Assembly (NCBI GenBank): GCA_026707665.1
Contig: JAPOWK010000127.1
Location: forward strand, 1-58,729
Source: Chloroflexota bacterium
GTDB taxonomy: Bacteria; Chloroflexota; Anaerolineae; Aggregatilineales; Phototrophicaceae
Direction: 5' to 3'
Length of the DNA stretch: 58,729 bases
The notes below the pieces were generated by a model that did not search any database, was not told the origin of the DNA, and was given only the letters and a program-made list of their open reading frames with translations. A program made the position numbers and the translations under genes. This document shows positions 50,663 to 58,729 of the stretch, in pieces; the stretch's first letter is position 1; the number at the start of each line of letters is the position of its first letter.

Positions 50663-51508
50663 TCAAGACTTGCCAGCCGCTTTCATGTGCGCCTGGATAA
50701 GGTCGAAGAAGCGATCTTCCGAGTTGTCTTGCGGCGCGTAGCCGATGACGCGGCGGGCATTGGCGATGCTCCAAATGGCGTGGGAGTTGGCGCTGATGCC
50801 GTAGAAGATCTGGAAGGGCAGGCCCAGGTCATCGCCGATGTCCTCGGATTCGATGCTTTTGATGAAGAGCTGCGACATATCGCGCTGGCTGATGTAGACG
50901 GCGAGGGCGCGGCGCATTTTGCGCAGGTCGCCCAATGGAGCGTCGGCGAGGTCGGTCTCGCGCGGTCCACCGATGCGAATCTGCACGTTTTCCAGGGGCC
51001 GCCCGCCGTGCGTGACGCCACTGGCGTAAACTTGCCCGATCTGCTCGAAGGCGATCTTCGCCCAACCATACCAATTGTCAGAGGCGTTTTGATCGGGTGT
51101 CACCATCGGTACGCGCCCATCGAGCGCATAATTCTCCAATAGGTCGGCGGCGTGGTTGGTGCTGGCGGCGACCAGGCGGCGAACGCCTTCCTCCCAGGCG
51201 ACCTGGTAAACATTGTAGGTCAGCTGCAAGTTTTCCAGCTCAGACGAAAAATAGGCGTCATCGCCCTGATCCTGTACGCGGAAATAGGCGCAATGCACGA
51301 CCGCGTCGGCGCCGGCGAAATGATGTCGATAGCGGTCGCGGTCTTTGTCCAGCAGGTCGGCGATTTGAACCCCGTCGACTTCGACGCCGTGTCTATCGCT
51401 GGCGCGCGAGTCGAGCAAGGTGAGGTCGTAGCGTTCGCGCAGGGCGGGCAGCAAGACGCCGGCAATCGTGCCGCTGGCGCCGGTGAGGACGACTCTTCGT
51501 TTGGGCAT
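50663..51508 (-). CDS. NAD-dependent epimerase/dehydratase family protein
   Basis: Extended short-chain dehydrogenase, about 281 residues. NAD-binding TGASGTIAGVLLPAL at the N-terminus, ADAVVHCAYF, and the catalytic pair in NWYGWAKIAFEQ (Y-x-x-x-K). Members with this outline include uronate dehydrogenases and nucleotide-sugar epimerases; the C-terminal half with RIGGPRETDLADAPLGD and SQLFIKSIESEDIG fits the uronate dehydrogenase side. Start ATG 51508 with GGAGAAGAAAG upstream. Last gene of a minus-strand run that starts with the antitoxin/toxin pairs. Confidence 0.85.
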   Translation of the reverse strand: MPKRRVVLTGASGTIAGVLLPALRERYDLTLLDSRASDRHGVEVDGVQIADLLDKDRDRYRHHFAGADAVVHCAYFRVQDQGDDAYFSSELENLQLTYNVYQVAWEEGVRRLVAASTNHAADLLENYALDGRVPMVTPDQNASDNWYGWAKIAFEQIGQVYASGVTHGGRPLENVQIRIGGPRETDLADAPLGDLRKMRRALAVYISQRDMSQLFIKSIESEDIGDDLGLPFQIFYGISANSHAIWSIANARRVIGYAPQDNSEDRFFDLIQAHMKAAGKS

Positions 51509-51526
51509 TTTCTTTCTTCTCCGCAA

Positions 51527-53266
51527 TCATTCTTTGGCAAATTGATAAATGCGGGCTTTGCCTTGCTCAAACACCAGTTTCAGCGGCATGTTCGCTGGCG
51601 GCTCCGCATCCCCGGGCACATAGACATAGTCTACCTCTGACCAGTCAAGATCTACGTTGCGAATCACATCCCACTCAAAATAGCGGACGGCGCGGAAGTC
51701 GGGCGCGCGCCGTTCTGCGAAAAGCGGCAGCCAGGCATCGCCATCGGCCGCCATCACGACGGCATCGGCTGGCTTGTTGTCGCGCAGCCAGGTCATCGCC
51801 GCTACATCGTCCTGGTTCAGGCTGGCTGGTGGGAAACCGAGCCAGTGCAGCAGCGGATTGAAGGCGGCCGCGACCCCAATCAACAGCGCGGCGGCGATCG
51901 CGATTATGGGATACGTCGCTTGTGAAAGGCGCGCTCTGAATTGACGCGACAGTCGCCTGTCCCAGATGTCTAGCAGGGCGAGCCCGCCGAACCAAGCGAA
52001 AGGCAAAATAGGACCGTGCCGCGCCAGGTTTGGCGCGTTGGTCAATGCGCCGAGCGGGGGCAGTAGCTTGCCGCTGACGCCGATGGTGGAAAACTCGATG
52101 ACGAGCAGCAGCCAGATCAGCATCAGCAGGGAGACGAAACGCAGGTGGGCGAATCCGCGAAACGCGACAATCATCCCCCAGAGCGCCAAGATCGTAATCC
52201 CGATGCCCTGGACGGGGATGATCAGAAGGATGTTGCCGAGGTCGGCGGGCAAGGGCGACGGGCTGATGGGCAGTATCCGCGCCAGATTGTTGGCCAGCCA
52301 GGGAGCGATTCCCAGCAGGGCGACGGTGGGCAGGCCGATGGTCAGCGCCAGGCGTGATTCCGCAGTGATCGCGTGGCGCTTTTGTGACCAGGTCACGACG
52401 AGCAGTGCGATCCAGCCCAGCAGCGTGACGAGGCTCAAGCTCAGGCTGGTGTAGGCGACGGCGCCCATCATCAGACCGGCAGCGACTAGATCGGCCGGGT
52501 TGTACTTGCGCAAAAGACGGAGGGCGTAGAGCATGGACGCCGCCATGAATAGCAGCGCCAGTAATTCGGCGAAGTGTCCGTCCAGGTAGCTGCGATAGAG
52601 GCCGAGGCCGATCAAGGTCGACGCCGCCAGCGCGCGCCCGAGCCGCTTGTCGCTTAATTCGGCGCCAAAGTCGTACGCCAACCAGACAATTAGCAAGGCG
52701 ACCACAGCCGCGGCGCTAAATTGAATCAATGGAATCGGCTGATCCAACTGCGCGCTAAGATATGCGGCGAGGGCATGGAAACCGGGCGAGACAAAGACTG
52801 CTTCATCCAACTGTAAGGGCGCCAGCGAATGGAAAGAACCGCCGTCGCGGGTGGCCAGGCTGTGAAAGCCGATGATCTGTCCCGCTTCGCCCAGCGGCGC
52901 CTGTAGGTGTAAGAGCGGTATGAGCAGGAGCAGGACCGCGAATGCGAAGAATGTCAAGTCGCCGGGACCGGGCCAGCCCTGATCGCGGTCATCGAGTCGC
53001 TCGCCGCGGGCTTCGGCGCGGGCTTGGGCGGTGGAGAGTGTGCCGCCGAGCACGACGCCTGATAATAGGGCGAAGAGGAGGTAATCGACCACCAGCGTAT
53101 CCCAGCTGAAGGCTTCGGCGTAGAAGACGGCGCCGCCCACGACGAGCCCCAGGCAAAGCGTTGCCGCAAGAGCGACGCGCGGTTGGGCGCTGCGCCAGGC
53201 GGGCGAAAGCATCGCGCCTGCGCCGAGCAATACGGCGGCTAGAATGAAGGAGACGAAGAGGCTCAT
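51527..53266 (-). CDS. Large polytopic membrane protein (GT39/DUF6541-like)
   Basis: 579 residues with about 12 hydrophobic segments and a soluble C-terminal part of roughly 110 residues (NQDDVAAMTWLRDNKPADAVVMAAD, DLDWSEVDYVYVPGDAEPP). The end resembles the extracytoplasmic tail of membrane glycosyltransferases that use polyprenyl-linked sugars, but no acidic DxD/ExD motif in the first loop is obvious, so enzymatic activity is not claimed. It starts 15 bases after a PIN-toxin gene and is followed by the epimerase 18 bases downstream, with no good ribosome site of its own. Confidence 0.75.
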   Translation of the reverse strand: MSLFVSFILAAVLLGAGAMLSPAWRSAQPRVALAATLCLGLVVGGAVFYAEAFSWDTLVVDYLLFALLSGVVLGGTLSTAQARAEARGERLDDRDQGWPGPGDLTFFAFAVLLLLIPLLHLQAPLGEAGQIIGFHSLATRDGGSFHSLAPLQLDEAVFVSPGFHALAAYLSAQLDQPIPLIQFSAAAVVALLIVWLAYDFGAELSDKRLGRALAASTLIGLGLYRSYLDGHFAELLALLFMAASMLYALRLLRKYNPADLVAAGLMMGAVAYTSLSLSLVTLLGWIALLVVTWSQKRHAITAESRLALTIGLPTVALLGIAPWLANNLARILPISPSPLPADLGNILLIIPVQGIGITILALWGMIVAFRGFAHLRFVSLLMLIWLLLVIEFSTIGVSGKLLPPLGALTNAPNLARHGPILPFAWFGGLALLDIWDRRLSRQFRARLSQATYPIIAIAAALLIGVAAAFNPLLHWLGFPPASLNQDDVAAMTWLRDNKPADAVVMAADGDAWLPLFAERRAPDFRAVRYFEWDVIRNVDLDWSEVDYVYVPGDAEPPANMPLKLVFEQGKARIYQFAKE

Positions 53267-53281
53267 TGCGGGCGGGCTGGG

Positions 53282-53671
53282 CTACCAGACGCGTTGGATT
53301 TCGTATTGGTCGAATGTCGAGTCGCTGGTGATGACGGGAATGTTCTCGACTTGCGATTGCGCGATGAGAAGCCGGTCAAATGGGTCTCGATGGAGGTAGG
53401 GGAGGTCTGCGACACGCTTGAGGTGGGCAACGCTGATCTCGAGCAACTCGAATCGATTGGCGCTCAAGTGATCATCAATAAACTCTGGAAACGGCCGACG
53501 CAACTCCAATCCGCGTCGCAGATTCACCTTAATCGCGATTTCCCAAATGCTGACCAAGCTGAGGTGAATATCGTGGTCGGAACTTTCAATTATATCCTCA
53601 GCGTTTACGCTCATTCGTCGATCGCCATGGACGAACCACAGGAATGCAGATGTATCGAGCAGGTAATTCAT
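53282..53671 (-). CDS. PIN-domain ribonuclease toxin (VapC-like), pair 1
   Basis: 129 residues. PIN acidic residues: D6 (YLLDTSAF), E44 (SIWEIAIK), D96 and D99 (HRDPFDRLLIAQ), and D117 (ITSDSTF). Such enzymes cut tRNA or rRNA to halt growth. The start overlaps the antitoxin stop by four bases (ATGA). It closely resembles the toxin of pair 2 at 53929. Confidence 0.9.
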   Translation of the reverse strand: MNYLLDTSAFLWFVHGDRRMSVNAEDIIESSDHDIHLSLVSIWEIAIKVNLRRGLELRRPFPEFIDDHLSANRFELLEISVAHLKRVADLPYLHRDPFDRLLIAQSQVENIPVITSDSTFDQYEIQRVW

Positions 53672-53898
53672 TCCATGTAGGGTTTGAACTCGGGAAGCGG
53701 CTCGTAGAATTCGTCAGTAATGATGATTTGACCTTTAGCGCTTCCCGCCTTACGCGGTCCCGGCTTGGTATAGATCGTGGCGACGAGTTTATATGCCTGG
53801 TCGTCTTCGCCAATGATGATCACTGTACCGCCCTCTTTGGCGTGCTCCAGCACCTCATCCAGGTTTTCTTTTGCTTCGTCAACGGTGACTTTCTTCAT
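53668..53898 (-). CDS. Phd/YefM-like antitoxin, pair 1
   Basis: 76 residues: a Phd-type DNA-binding N-terminus (KKVTVDEAKENLDEVLEHAK) and a toxin-binding tail (AGSAKGQIIITDEFYEPLPEF). Coupled to the PIN toxin. Autoregulation with the toxin is expected for the family. Confidence 0.85.
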   Translation of the reverse strand: MKKVTVDEAKENLDEVLEHAKEGGTVIIIGEDDQAYKLVATIYTKPGPRKAGSAKGQIIITDEFYEPLPEFKPYME

Positions 53899-53928
53899 TG
53901 CGTTACCCCTAAGAAACTTTCTTCCCGA

Positions 53929-54357
53929 TTATACATCAATGAATCGCGAACTCAACGCTCGGCGCCGATACCAGAGGCGCTGGATTTCGTATGAGTCGAA
54001 GGTGGCGTCGCTGGTGATGACGGGGATGGCTTCCACTTGGGATTGGGCGATGAGAAGTCCATCAAATGGGTCGCGGTGGACAAGAGGCAGGCTTGCGTAC
54101 TGTAAGAGGTGCGAAACTTTGATTTCAAGCAGGCGGAAACTGTTTGTCGCCAGATGCGTATCCAGCCAGTCGGACAATGAATCCGACGCAAGTTCCAGTT
54201 TGCCAACGCGATTCTTTATCGAGAGTTCCCAAATGCTGACGAAACTGAGGTAAACGTTGTTTCGCGAATCGCCGATAATTGACCTGGCTTGAGGACTCAG
54301 TTCAGTTTGTGCGGATACGTACCACAGGAAAGTTGATGTATCGAGCAGATAGTTCAT
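53929..54357 (-). CDS. PIN-domain ribonuclease toxin (VapC-like), pair 2
   Basis: 142 residues. Same active-site set as pair 1 (D6, E44, D96, D99 and the ITSDATF aspartate), with a 13-residue longer C-terminus (YRRRALSSRFIDV). Overlaps its antitoxin by four bases; 30 bases separate it from the antitoxin of pair 1. Tandem duplication with divergence is evident. Confidence 0.9.
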   Translation of the reverse strand: MNYLLDTSTFLWYVSAQTELSPQARSIIGDSRNNVYLSFVSIWELSIKNRVGKLELASDSLSDWLDTHLATNSFRLLEIKVSHLLQYASLPLVHRDPFDGLLIAQSQVEAIPVITSDATFDSYEIQRLWYRRRALSSRFIDV

Positions 54358-54584
54358 TCCATGTAGGGTTCAAATTCGGGCAAAGGCGCGTCAAAGTCAT
54401 CGGACATCTTTATTGATCCAATGGCGCTCCCAGGCCTGCGCGGTTTGTTGACCGGCATGCGCTTGAGGATCAACTCATATTCGCGACCATCGCTGCCGAT
54501 GATGTACGTGGTCAGACCTTCCTGCGCCTCCTTCATCAGCTCGTCGAAGTTTGCGACCGCCGATTCCATGGTGTATGTCTTCAT
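54354..54584 (-). CDS. Phd/YefM-like antitoxin, pair 2
   Basis: 76 residues, exactly the length of the pair 1 antitoxin. The tail PGSAIGSIKMSDDFDAPLPEF matches its counterpart; the N-terminal part (MESAVANFDELMKEAQEG) differs more, as expected if each pair recognises its own operator. AGGAGT precedes the ATG. Confidence 0.85.
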   Translation of the reverse strand: MKTYTMESAVANFDELMKEAQEGLTTYIIGSDGREYELILKRMPVNKPRRPGSAIGSIKMSDDFDAPLPEFEPYME

Positions 54585-54661
54585 GGGTAGACTCCTGCCA
54601 GCTCATTCTTCCGGATTATACATCAAGGCGAGCCTGTATCTACATTCCCAGCCCGGCGAGC

Positions 54662-55612
54662 CTACCACCACTGATGTGCCGGGTCGTGGACATTGTCGAT
54701 TAAGGTCTGAAAGAAATCGTTGTAGTAATTGGTCGGATCGATGATATCGGCTGCGATGAGCTGTACCTCGGTACAGGCTTTTTCTTGCTCCGCGCGGCTG
54801 CCCAAGGCCGTGAGGACTCTGGCTTCGTACATATGCACATGGCAGGCTTCGTGGACAAGCACACTCGCGACCCAGACTATCGGCCCCTCGCCGGGCGAAT
54901 CGACGAACACCTCGCTGGCTACTTCATCGAAGCGTCTATATTCGACGTACGCGCCGGCGGGCATAAAGTCTGAGACTTCGCGAATCCGGTCCAGCCCGTT
55001 GATGGTGTAGGCGTACCAGGCAGGCGCGCGATCCTTCAACATGGCAATGGCCCGGTACATCCGGAGTGTGAATTCATCCGACGCGTCGATTTGGATGCCG
55101 CGCAGTTCGCAATCGGCATCTTGGAAGCTGGCGTAGCCATCGCGCCAATGTTGGTCTCGGGGGCAGCTTTCGCCGAGAAAACAGCAGTTATTTGTGGAGT
55201 AGTCCTTTGTCAGATAGGTATCTGTGCGCGTGCATCGTCCAAAGCGGTAAGCCCAGTAGCCGCTCGTTCGCGCTCTCTGATCGGGACACTGCCATTCCAG
55301 GGCACAGCAATTCTCCGTCTGCGATAACGGCGTCGTGGCCTCGGGGTCGGCGCCGGATTGCAGCAGAGAGTAATTCACCCAATCCGCCATCCAGGCGCGC
55401 TCGCTACCATGCATGACTCTTAGCCAATGGTCCCGCCAGCCAATGATCCGCAGAATCGTTCCAGCCGGCACGGTTTCCAGGATGCTGCCCTCAAGGCTGT
55501 TGTCATCGCGCAAGTTGGTCTGGCTGTCCACGCGTACGTGAATGCTTTGACTACTGGCGACGCTACACAATAGACCCAAGAGAACGACCGCGATTATTCT
55601 GATAAACTTCAT
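54662..55612 (-). CDS. Secreted SH3b - NCC module (x2) - HEACH metallopeptidase-like protein
   Basis: 316 residues. Signal peptide KFIRIIAVVLLGLLCSVASS; SH3b domain at 24-82 (VDSQTNLRDDNSLEGSIL then GTILRIIGWRDHWLRV); NCC modules at 101-127 (NCCALEWQC) and 142-168 (NCCFLGESC), both with exact C-C-x5-C-x17-C spacing; then a domain with HEACH at 254-258 (SVLVHEACHVHMYEA) and a downstream Glu in EKACTEVQ, consistent with a zinc peptidase site. The modules are the same as those in the array at 19-22.5 kb. It suggests a wall-associated role for the module. Peptidase activity is inferred from the HExxH motif only. Confidence 0.8.
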   Translation of the reverse strand: MKFIRIIAVVLLGLLCSVASSQSIHVRVDSQTNLRDDNSLEGSILETVPAGTILRIIGWRDHWLRVMHGSERAWMADWVNYSLLQSGADPEATTPLSQTENCCALEWQCPDQRARTSGYWAYRFGRCTRTDTYLTKDYSTNNCCFLGESCPRDQHWRDGYASFQDADCELRGIQIDASDEFTLRMYRAIAMLKDRAPAWYAYTINGLDRIREVSDFMPAGAYVEYRRFDEVASEVFVDSPGEGPIVWVASVLVHEACHVHMYEARVLTALGSRAEQEKACTEVQLIAADIIDPTNYYNDFFQTLIDNVHDPAHQWW

Positions 55613-55651
55613 GCTCGTACTCCCAACTGTAGTGCGGTCGCGATCACTTAG

Positions 55652-56242
55652 TCAGGCGGCCGGACTCCCATAGAGCCACCAGAATGTCGCTCTCGGGTAG
55701 ACCGGCTCAAGCATCGGCGACCAGATGAAATCGCCCGCGTGGAGGAGCCGCCGCAGCGCCTGATCGGCCGGACGGAGAGCCGCCGCCGCCTCGCGCATGT
55801 CGTAGTCGAATTCTGCCAGCGCCAGGAAGATTTCCTGCACGATGGTCCGCCTGAGCGCCTCAACGGGATAGGCGCCCCCGCAATCGCGCGGGTTTTCGCT
55901 GCATTCGCGGAAGAAGCCGGCCATCACCTTCAGGCGCATCGGGATTTCGCGCTGCAGCTTCATCTCGTAGTGCAGGGTCCATTGGCGCTGCAAGTCGTCG
56001 TGCTGTGCCAGCGCGTCATCAAGCCGAAGCCCGTCCGCGCGTTTCAGCTTGGCGCGGAGATGCGCCAGCCGCCGCCGCCTGAGCAGCAGTGCGCCGACTG
56101 TCAACTGGGGCGTGCCGGAGCCGCGGAAGAAGCCGCCGCTGACCGGCAGATACATCGTGTCGCCAAGCAGATAATCGCCGAGCCGCTCGACCATCTGCTC
56201 GAGTTCGTCCAGGTCGCGAGCGAGCGAGTATCTGGATGACAT
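55652..56242 (-). CDS. Hypothetical protein, 196 residues
   Basis: Unrecognised, soluble, mostly helical. Starts MSSRYSLARDLDELEQMVER, contains LTVGALLLRRRRLAHLRAKL and ends with aromatic text (ATFWWLYGSPAA). It begins seven bases after the stop of the CoxL-like gene, so the two share a transcript. Whether it helps the molybdoenzyme is unknown. Confidence 0.7.
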   Translation of the reverse strand: MSSRYSLARDLDELEQMVERLGDYLLGDTMYLPVSGGFFRGSGTPQLTVGALLLRRRRLAHLRAKLKRADGLRLDDALAQHDDLQRQWTLHYEMKLQREIPMRLKVMAGFFRECSENPRDCGGAYPVEALRRTIVQEIFLALAEFDYDMREAAAALRPADQALRRLLHAGDFIWSPMLEPVYPRATFWWLYGSPAA

Positions 56243-56249
56243 TGCGAGC

Positions 56250-58544
56250 CTAAGCCGTGTTGATCGCTTTCCAGATGCGATGCGGCGTCAAGGGCATATC
56301 AAGATGGCGCACGCCGTAGGGCTCCAGCGCGTCGACGACGGCGTTGACCACTGCCGGCGTTGAGCCGATCGTCGCCGCTTCGCCGATGCCCTTGGCGCCC
56401 AGCGGATTGAGCGTGGTCTCGGTGACGGTCTTGGCGATGGTGAAGGTCGGGAAGTTATCGGCGCGCGGCATGGTGTAATCCATCATGGTGCCGGTCAAAA
56501 GCTGGCCCTGCTCGTCGAAGATGATCTCTTCCAGCAGCGCCTGGCCGATGCCCTGCGCCAAGCCGCCGTGGATCTGCCCCTCGACCAGCAGTGGGCTGAT
56601 GCGCGGACCGCAGTCATCGACCGAATAAAACTCGCGCAGGCTGATGAGGCCAGTGTCCTTTTCGATCTCGACTACGGCGACATGAGTGCCGAAGGGATAG
56701 ATGAAATCCGCCGGGCGGAAGAAATCAGTCGCTTCCAAGCCGGTGTCAATGTCATCGGGCAGGTTGTCCGAATAGGCGCGCGCGGCGATTTCTCCTAGAC
56801 CGAGGCTGCGGCTTGGCACGCCTTTGACGCGGTATTCGCCATCGGCGAATTCGATATCGCCGGGCGAGGCTTCCAGCATGTGGGCGGCGATTTCTATCGC
56901 CTTCTCGCGCACTTTCTCAGAGGCGCGCATAATGGCGGAACCGCCGATCGCCAGGCTGCGGCTGCCGAAGGTGCCAACGCCGACCGGCTGCGAGCCGGTA
57001 TCGCCGTGGCGCACGACGATGTCGTCGTAGTCGGCGCCGATCTCGTCAGCCACCATTTGGGCGAAGGTCGTTTGCAGACCCTGCCCGTGAGGCGAGGTGC
57101 CCGTATAGACGGTGACGGTGCCGCTGGGCTCGACGCGCACCTGGCCGCTCTCATAGGGACCGAAGCCGCACATTTCGACGTAAGTCGCCAAGCCAATGCC
57201 GAGCAGCGTATCCGAACCCTTGGAGCGGCGCTCGGCTTGCTCGGCGCGGAGGGCGGCGTAATTCGAAGTTTCAAGCGCGGCATCCAGATTCGCCTCGTAA
57301 TTGCCGGTGTCGTAGGTGGAGCCGGTCGGCGTCTTGTAGGGGAACTGCTCCGGCTTGACATAGTTGCGGCGGCGCACGTCTGCCGCGTCCAGGCCGAGTT
57401 CGTCGGCGATCATCTCGATGGCGCGCTCGATGTAGTAGGTCGCTTCCGGGCGGCCCGCGCCGCGATAGGCGGCCACCGACACTGTGTTGGTGAAGACGTT
57501 GCTGGCTTTGAAGTGCACCGATTGGATGTCGTAGTTGCCAGTCGCCATCAAGCCAGTCAGGTGGGCAATGTCGTAGAAGGGCGGGTAGGCGCCCAATTCG
57601 CCGATAACATGCAGGCGCAAGCCCAGGATCCGGCCATCATCATTGAAGGCGACCGCGATATCGGCGATCTGCGAGCGGCCGTGGGTGGTGGAGATGAAAT
57701 GCTCGACGCGGGTGCCAGCCCACTTCAGCGGCATGTTGTGGATCTGCGCCAGCTTGGCGACGACGATTTCTTCCGGATAGAGCTGGTTCTTGACGCCGAA
57801 ACCGCCGCCGACATTAGGCGCGATCACGCGTAGGGTGCTTTCCGGCAGGCGCAGGACACCAGCCAAGGCGGTGCGAACGCCGTGCGGGATCTGCGTGCTC
57901 GACCAGAGGGTCAGCCCCCCGGTGACGGCATCGGGCGCGGCCGCCACCGCTCGCACTTCCATCGGCACGCCGGCCACGCGCTGGCTCAGCATGCGCTGGC
58001 TGAGCGTGTGGGGCGCGCCAGCGAAAACGTCGTCGATATCGTCGGTTTTTTTCTCGCCCTCGTCGATGATGTTGCTTTCGAGATCGTCGAAGACCGGCGG
58101 CGCGTCGCCGCTGTAGGCGCTGAGCAGATCGGCGGCGGCCGGCAGCTCTTCCCAATCGACCTCGATATCGTCAAGCGCGTCTTCGGCGATTTCGGCGCTG
58201 GTCGCGATGACGGCCGCTACCACTTCGCCGACATGCCGAACGCCGTCGACGGACAGCGCGAGATGGCTGTAATGCTCCAGGGCGTGATCGCCGCCGGCGA
58301 CCGGCACCGGTTCATATTTATCGCGCAGCTCAGCGCCGGTGACCACCGCCAAGACACCCGAGCGCGCCGCTGCGGCCTTGGAATCAATGCTCAAGATTTT
58401 GGCGTGGGCGTAGGGGCTGCGCAGGAAAGCCACGTGGCCCATGCCGGGAAGCTTGATATCGCCGACGTATTTGCCGGCGCCGGTGATGAGGCCGGGATCC
58501 TCTTTGCGTTTGACGCTGGCGCCTACCAGTGAACGTAAAACCAT
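56250..58544 (-). CDS. Xanthine dehydrogenase family molybdopterin-binding subunit (CoxL-like, form II)
   Basis: 764 residues, the large catalytic subunit of a molybdenum hydroxylase. N-terminal a/b hammerhead domain (LITGAGKYVGDIKLPGM), NVGGGFGVKNQLYPEE for cofactor binding, AYRGAGRPEATYYIER at 359-365 onwards (the form II motif; true CO dehydrogenase has AYRCSFR), and the catalytic E722 in GAKGIGEAATIG. Aldehyde, purine or N-heterocycle oxidation is more likely than CO oxidation. No FAD or 2Fe-2S subunit gene is seen within the window; about 185 bases of 5' flank hold only repeats. AAGGAG precedes the ATG. Confidence 0.9.
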   Translation of the reverse strand: MVLRSLVGASVKRKEDPGLITGAGKYVGDIKLPGMGHVAFLRSPYAHAKILSIDSKAAAARSGVLAVVTGAELRDKYEPVPVAGGDHALEHYSHLALSVDGVRHVGEVVAAVIATSAEIAEDALDDIEVDWEELPAAADLLSAYSGDAPPVFDDLESNIIDEGEKKTDDIDDVFAGAPHTLSQRMLSQRVAGVPMEVRAVAAAPDAVTGGLTLWSSTQIPHGVRTALAGVLRLPESTLRVIAPNVGGGFGVKNQLYPEEIVVAKLAQIHNMPLKWAGTRVEHFISTTHGRSQIADIAVAFNDDGRILGLRLHVIGELGAYPPFYDIAHLTGLMATGNYDIQSVHFKASNVFTNTVSVAAYRGAGRPEATYYIERAIEMIADELGLDAADVRRRNYVKPEQFPYKTPTGSTYDTGNYEANLDAALETSNYAALRAEQAERRSKGSDTLLGIGLATYVEMCGFGPYESGQVRVEPSGTVTVYTGTSPHGQGLQTTFAQMVADEIGADYDDIVVRHGDTGSQPVGVGTFGSRSLAIGGSAIMRASEKVREKAIEIAAHMLEASPGDIEFADGEYRVKGVPSRSLGLGEIAARAYSDNLPDDIDTGLEATDFFRPADFIYPFGTHVAVVEIEKDTGLISLREFYSVDDCGPRISPLLVEGQIHGGLAQGIGQALLEEIIFDEQGQLLTGTMMDYTMPRADNFPTFTIAKTVTETTLNPLGAKGIGEAATIGSTPAVVNAVVDALEPYGVRHLDMPLTPHRIWKAINTA

Positions 58545-58601
58545 TGGGAAGAACTCCTTCGCAAATTATGAGTCAGTAATCCGTTGCCGAACGGAGAGCA
58601 G

Positions 58602-58675
58602 CCAACCCCACCCCCCGGCCCCTGTTCCCCCCACAAATCCCCCCCGTTCGTCGGGGGGCGTCCAGCGAGCTAGGT
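58602..58675. repeat. Family 2-like C-rich repeat with hairpin
   Basis: CCCCACCCCCCGGCCCCTG, then CCCCCC-GTTCGT-CGGGGGG style hairpin, then AGCGAGCTAGG. It sits in the 5' flank of the CoxL-like gene. No 22-base element here. Confidence 0.6.
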
Positions 58676-58729
58676 GTATAGTCCTGTAGTGAGATGGTGC
58701 GGTTCAGTATGAAAGTTTTCCGGGTTTTC

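Overview
The window looks like a chromosomal segment of a GC-rich environmental bacterium, most likely a member of the Chloroflexota (Anaerolineae or Caldilineae type). The reasons are indirect: two carbohydrate ABC systems whose sugar-binding proteins have plain signal peptides, a class I fructose-bisphosphate aldolase, secreted beta-helix proteins with a CSLREA-like start, typical Chloroflexota hypothetical membrane proteins, and intergenic space packed with short dispersed repeats. No rRNA, CRISPR array, prophage or transposase was seen. One tRNA, Leu(UAA), is present.

Layout. 1-14.2 kb: catabolic and transport genes (a sugar-binding protein, a PhyH dioxygenase, a sulfite-oxidase-like molybdoenzyme, an M20 amidohydrolase, two tandem MFS carriers, a complete sugar ABC operon without its ATPase) and three consecutive Bax-inhibitor-1 family genes. 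14.2-19.1 kb: Maf, an ABC_sub_bind lipid/amino-acid type binding protein, FbaB, and a large membrane protein. 19.2-22.5 kb: a tandem family of small secreted proteins built from a four-cysteine module (NCC module), two of them decayed. 22.6-36.7 kb: GH51, MOSC, a GT2 synthase, a LysM beta-helix protein, an SbcD-like nuclease, GH32, DinB, peptide deformylase, a thermonuclease lipoprotein and an ABC exporter. 36.7-37.6 kb: an AT-rich patch with a HigB-like pair beside tRNA-Leu. 38-43 kb: membrane hypotheticals, a clan-A glycosidase and a class III aminotransferase. 43-50.5 kb: three large paralogous beta-helix surface proteins, one with a 14-base C tract at its start. 50.6-58.7 kb: an epimerase, a membrane protein, two tandem antitoxin/PIN pairs, an SH3b-NCC-HEACH protein, and a CoxL-like molybdenum hydroxylase.

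How the genes fit together. GH51, GH32, the clan-A glycosidase, sugar ABC transporters and FbaB suggest use of plant or algal polysaccharide. The beta-helix and NCC proteins suggest a duplicating, rapidly changing cell surface.

The strongest unexplained signal is non-coding: 14 copies of a 22-base element (3-base leader, 4-base stem, 11-base loop around GTGTCTACG, matching stem) whose stems differ but stay complementary. Copies sit inside larger hairpin repeats, and three times inside the loop of another copy at the same point. A comparable behaviour is known for the small dispersed repeats of Nostocales cyanobacteria. Here a filled and empty site can be compared directly next to the beta-helix paralogs.
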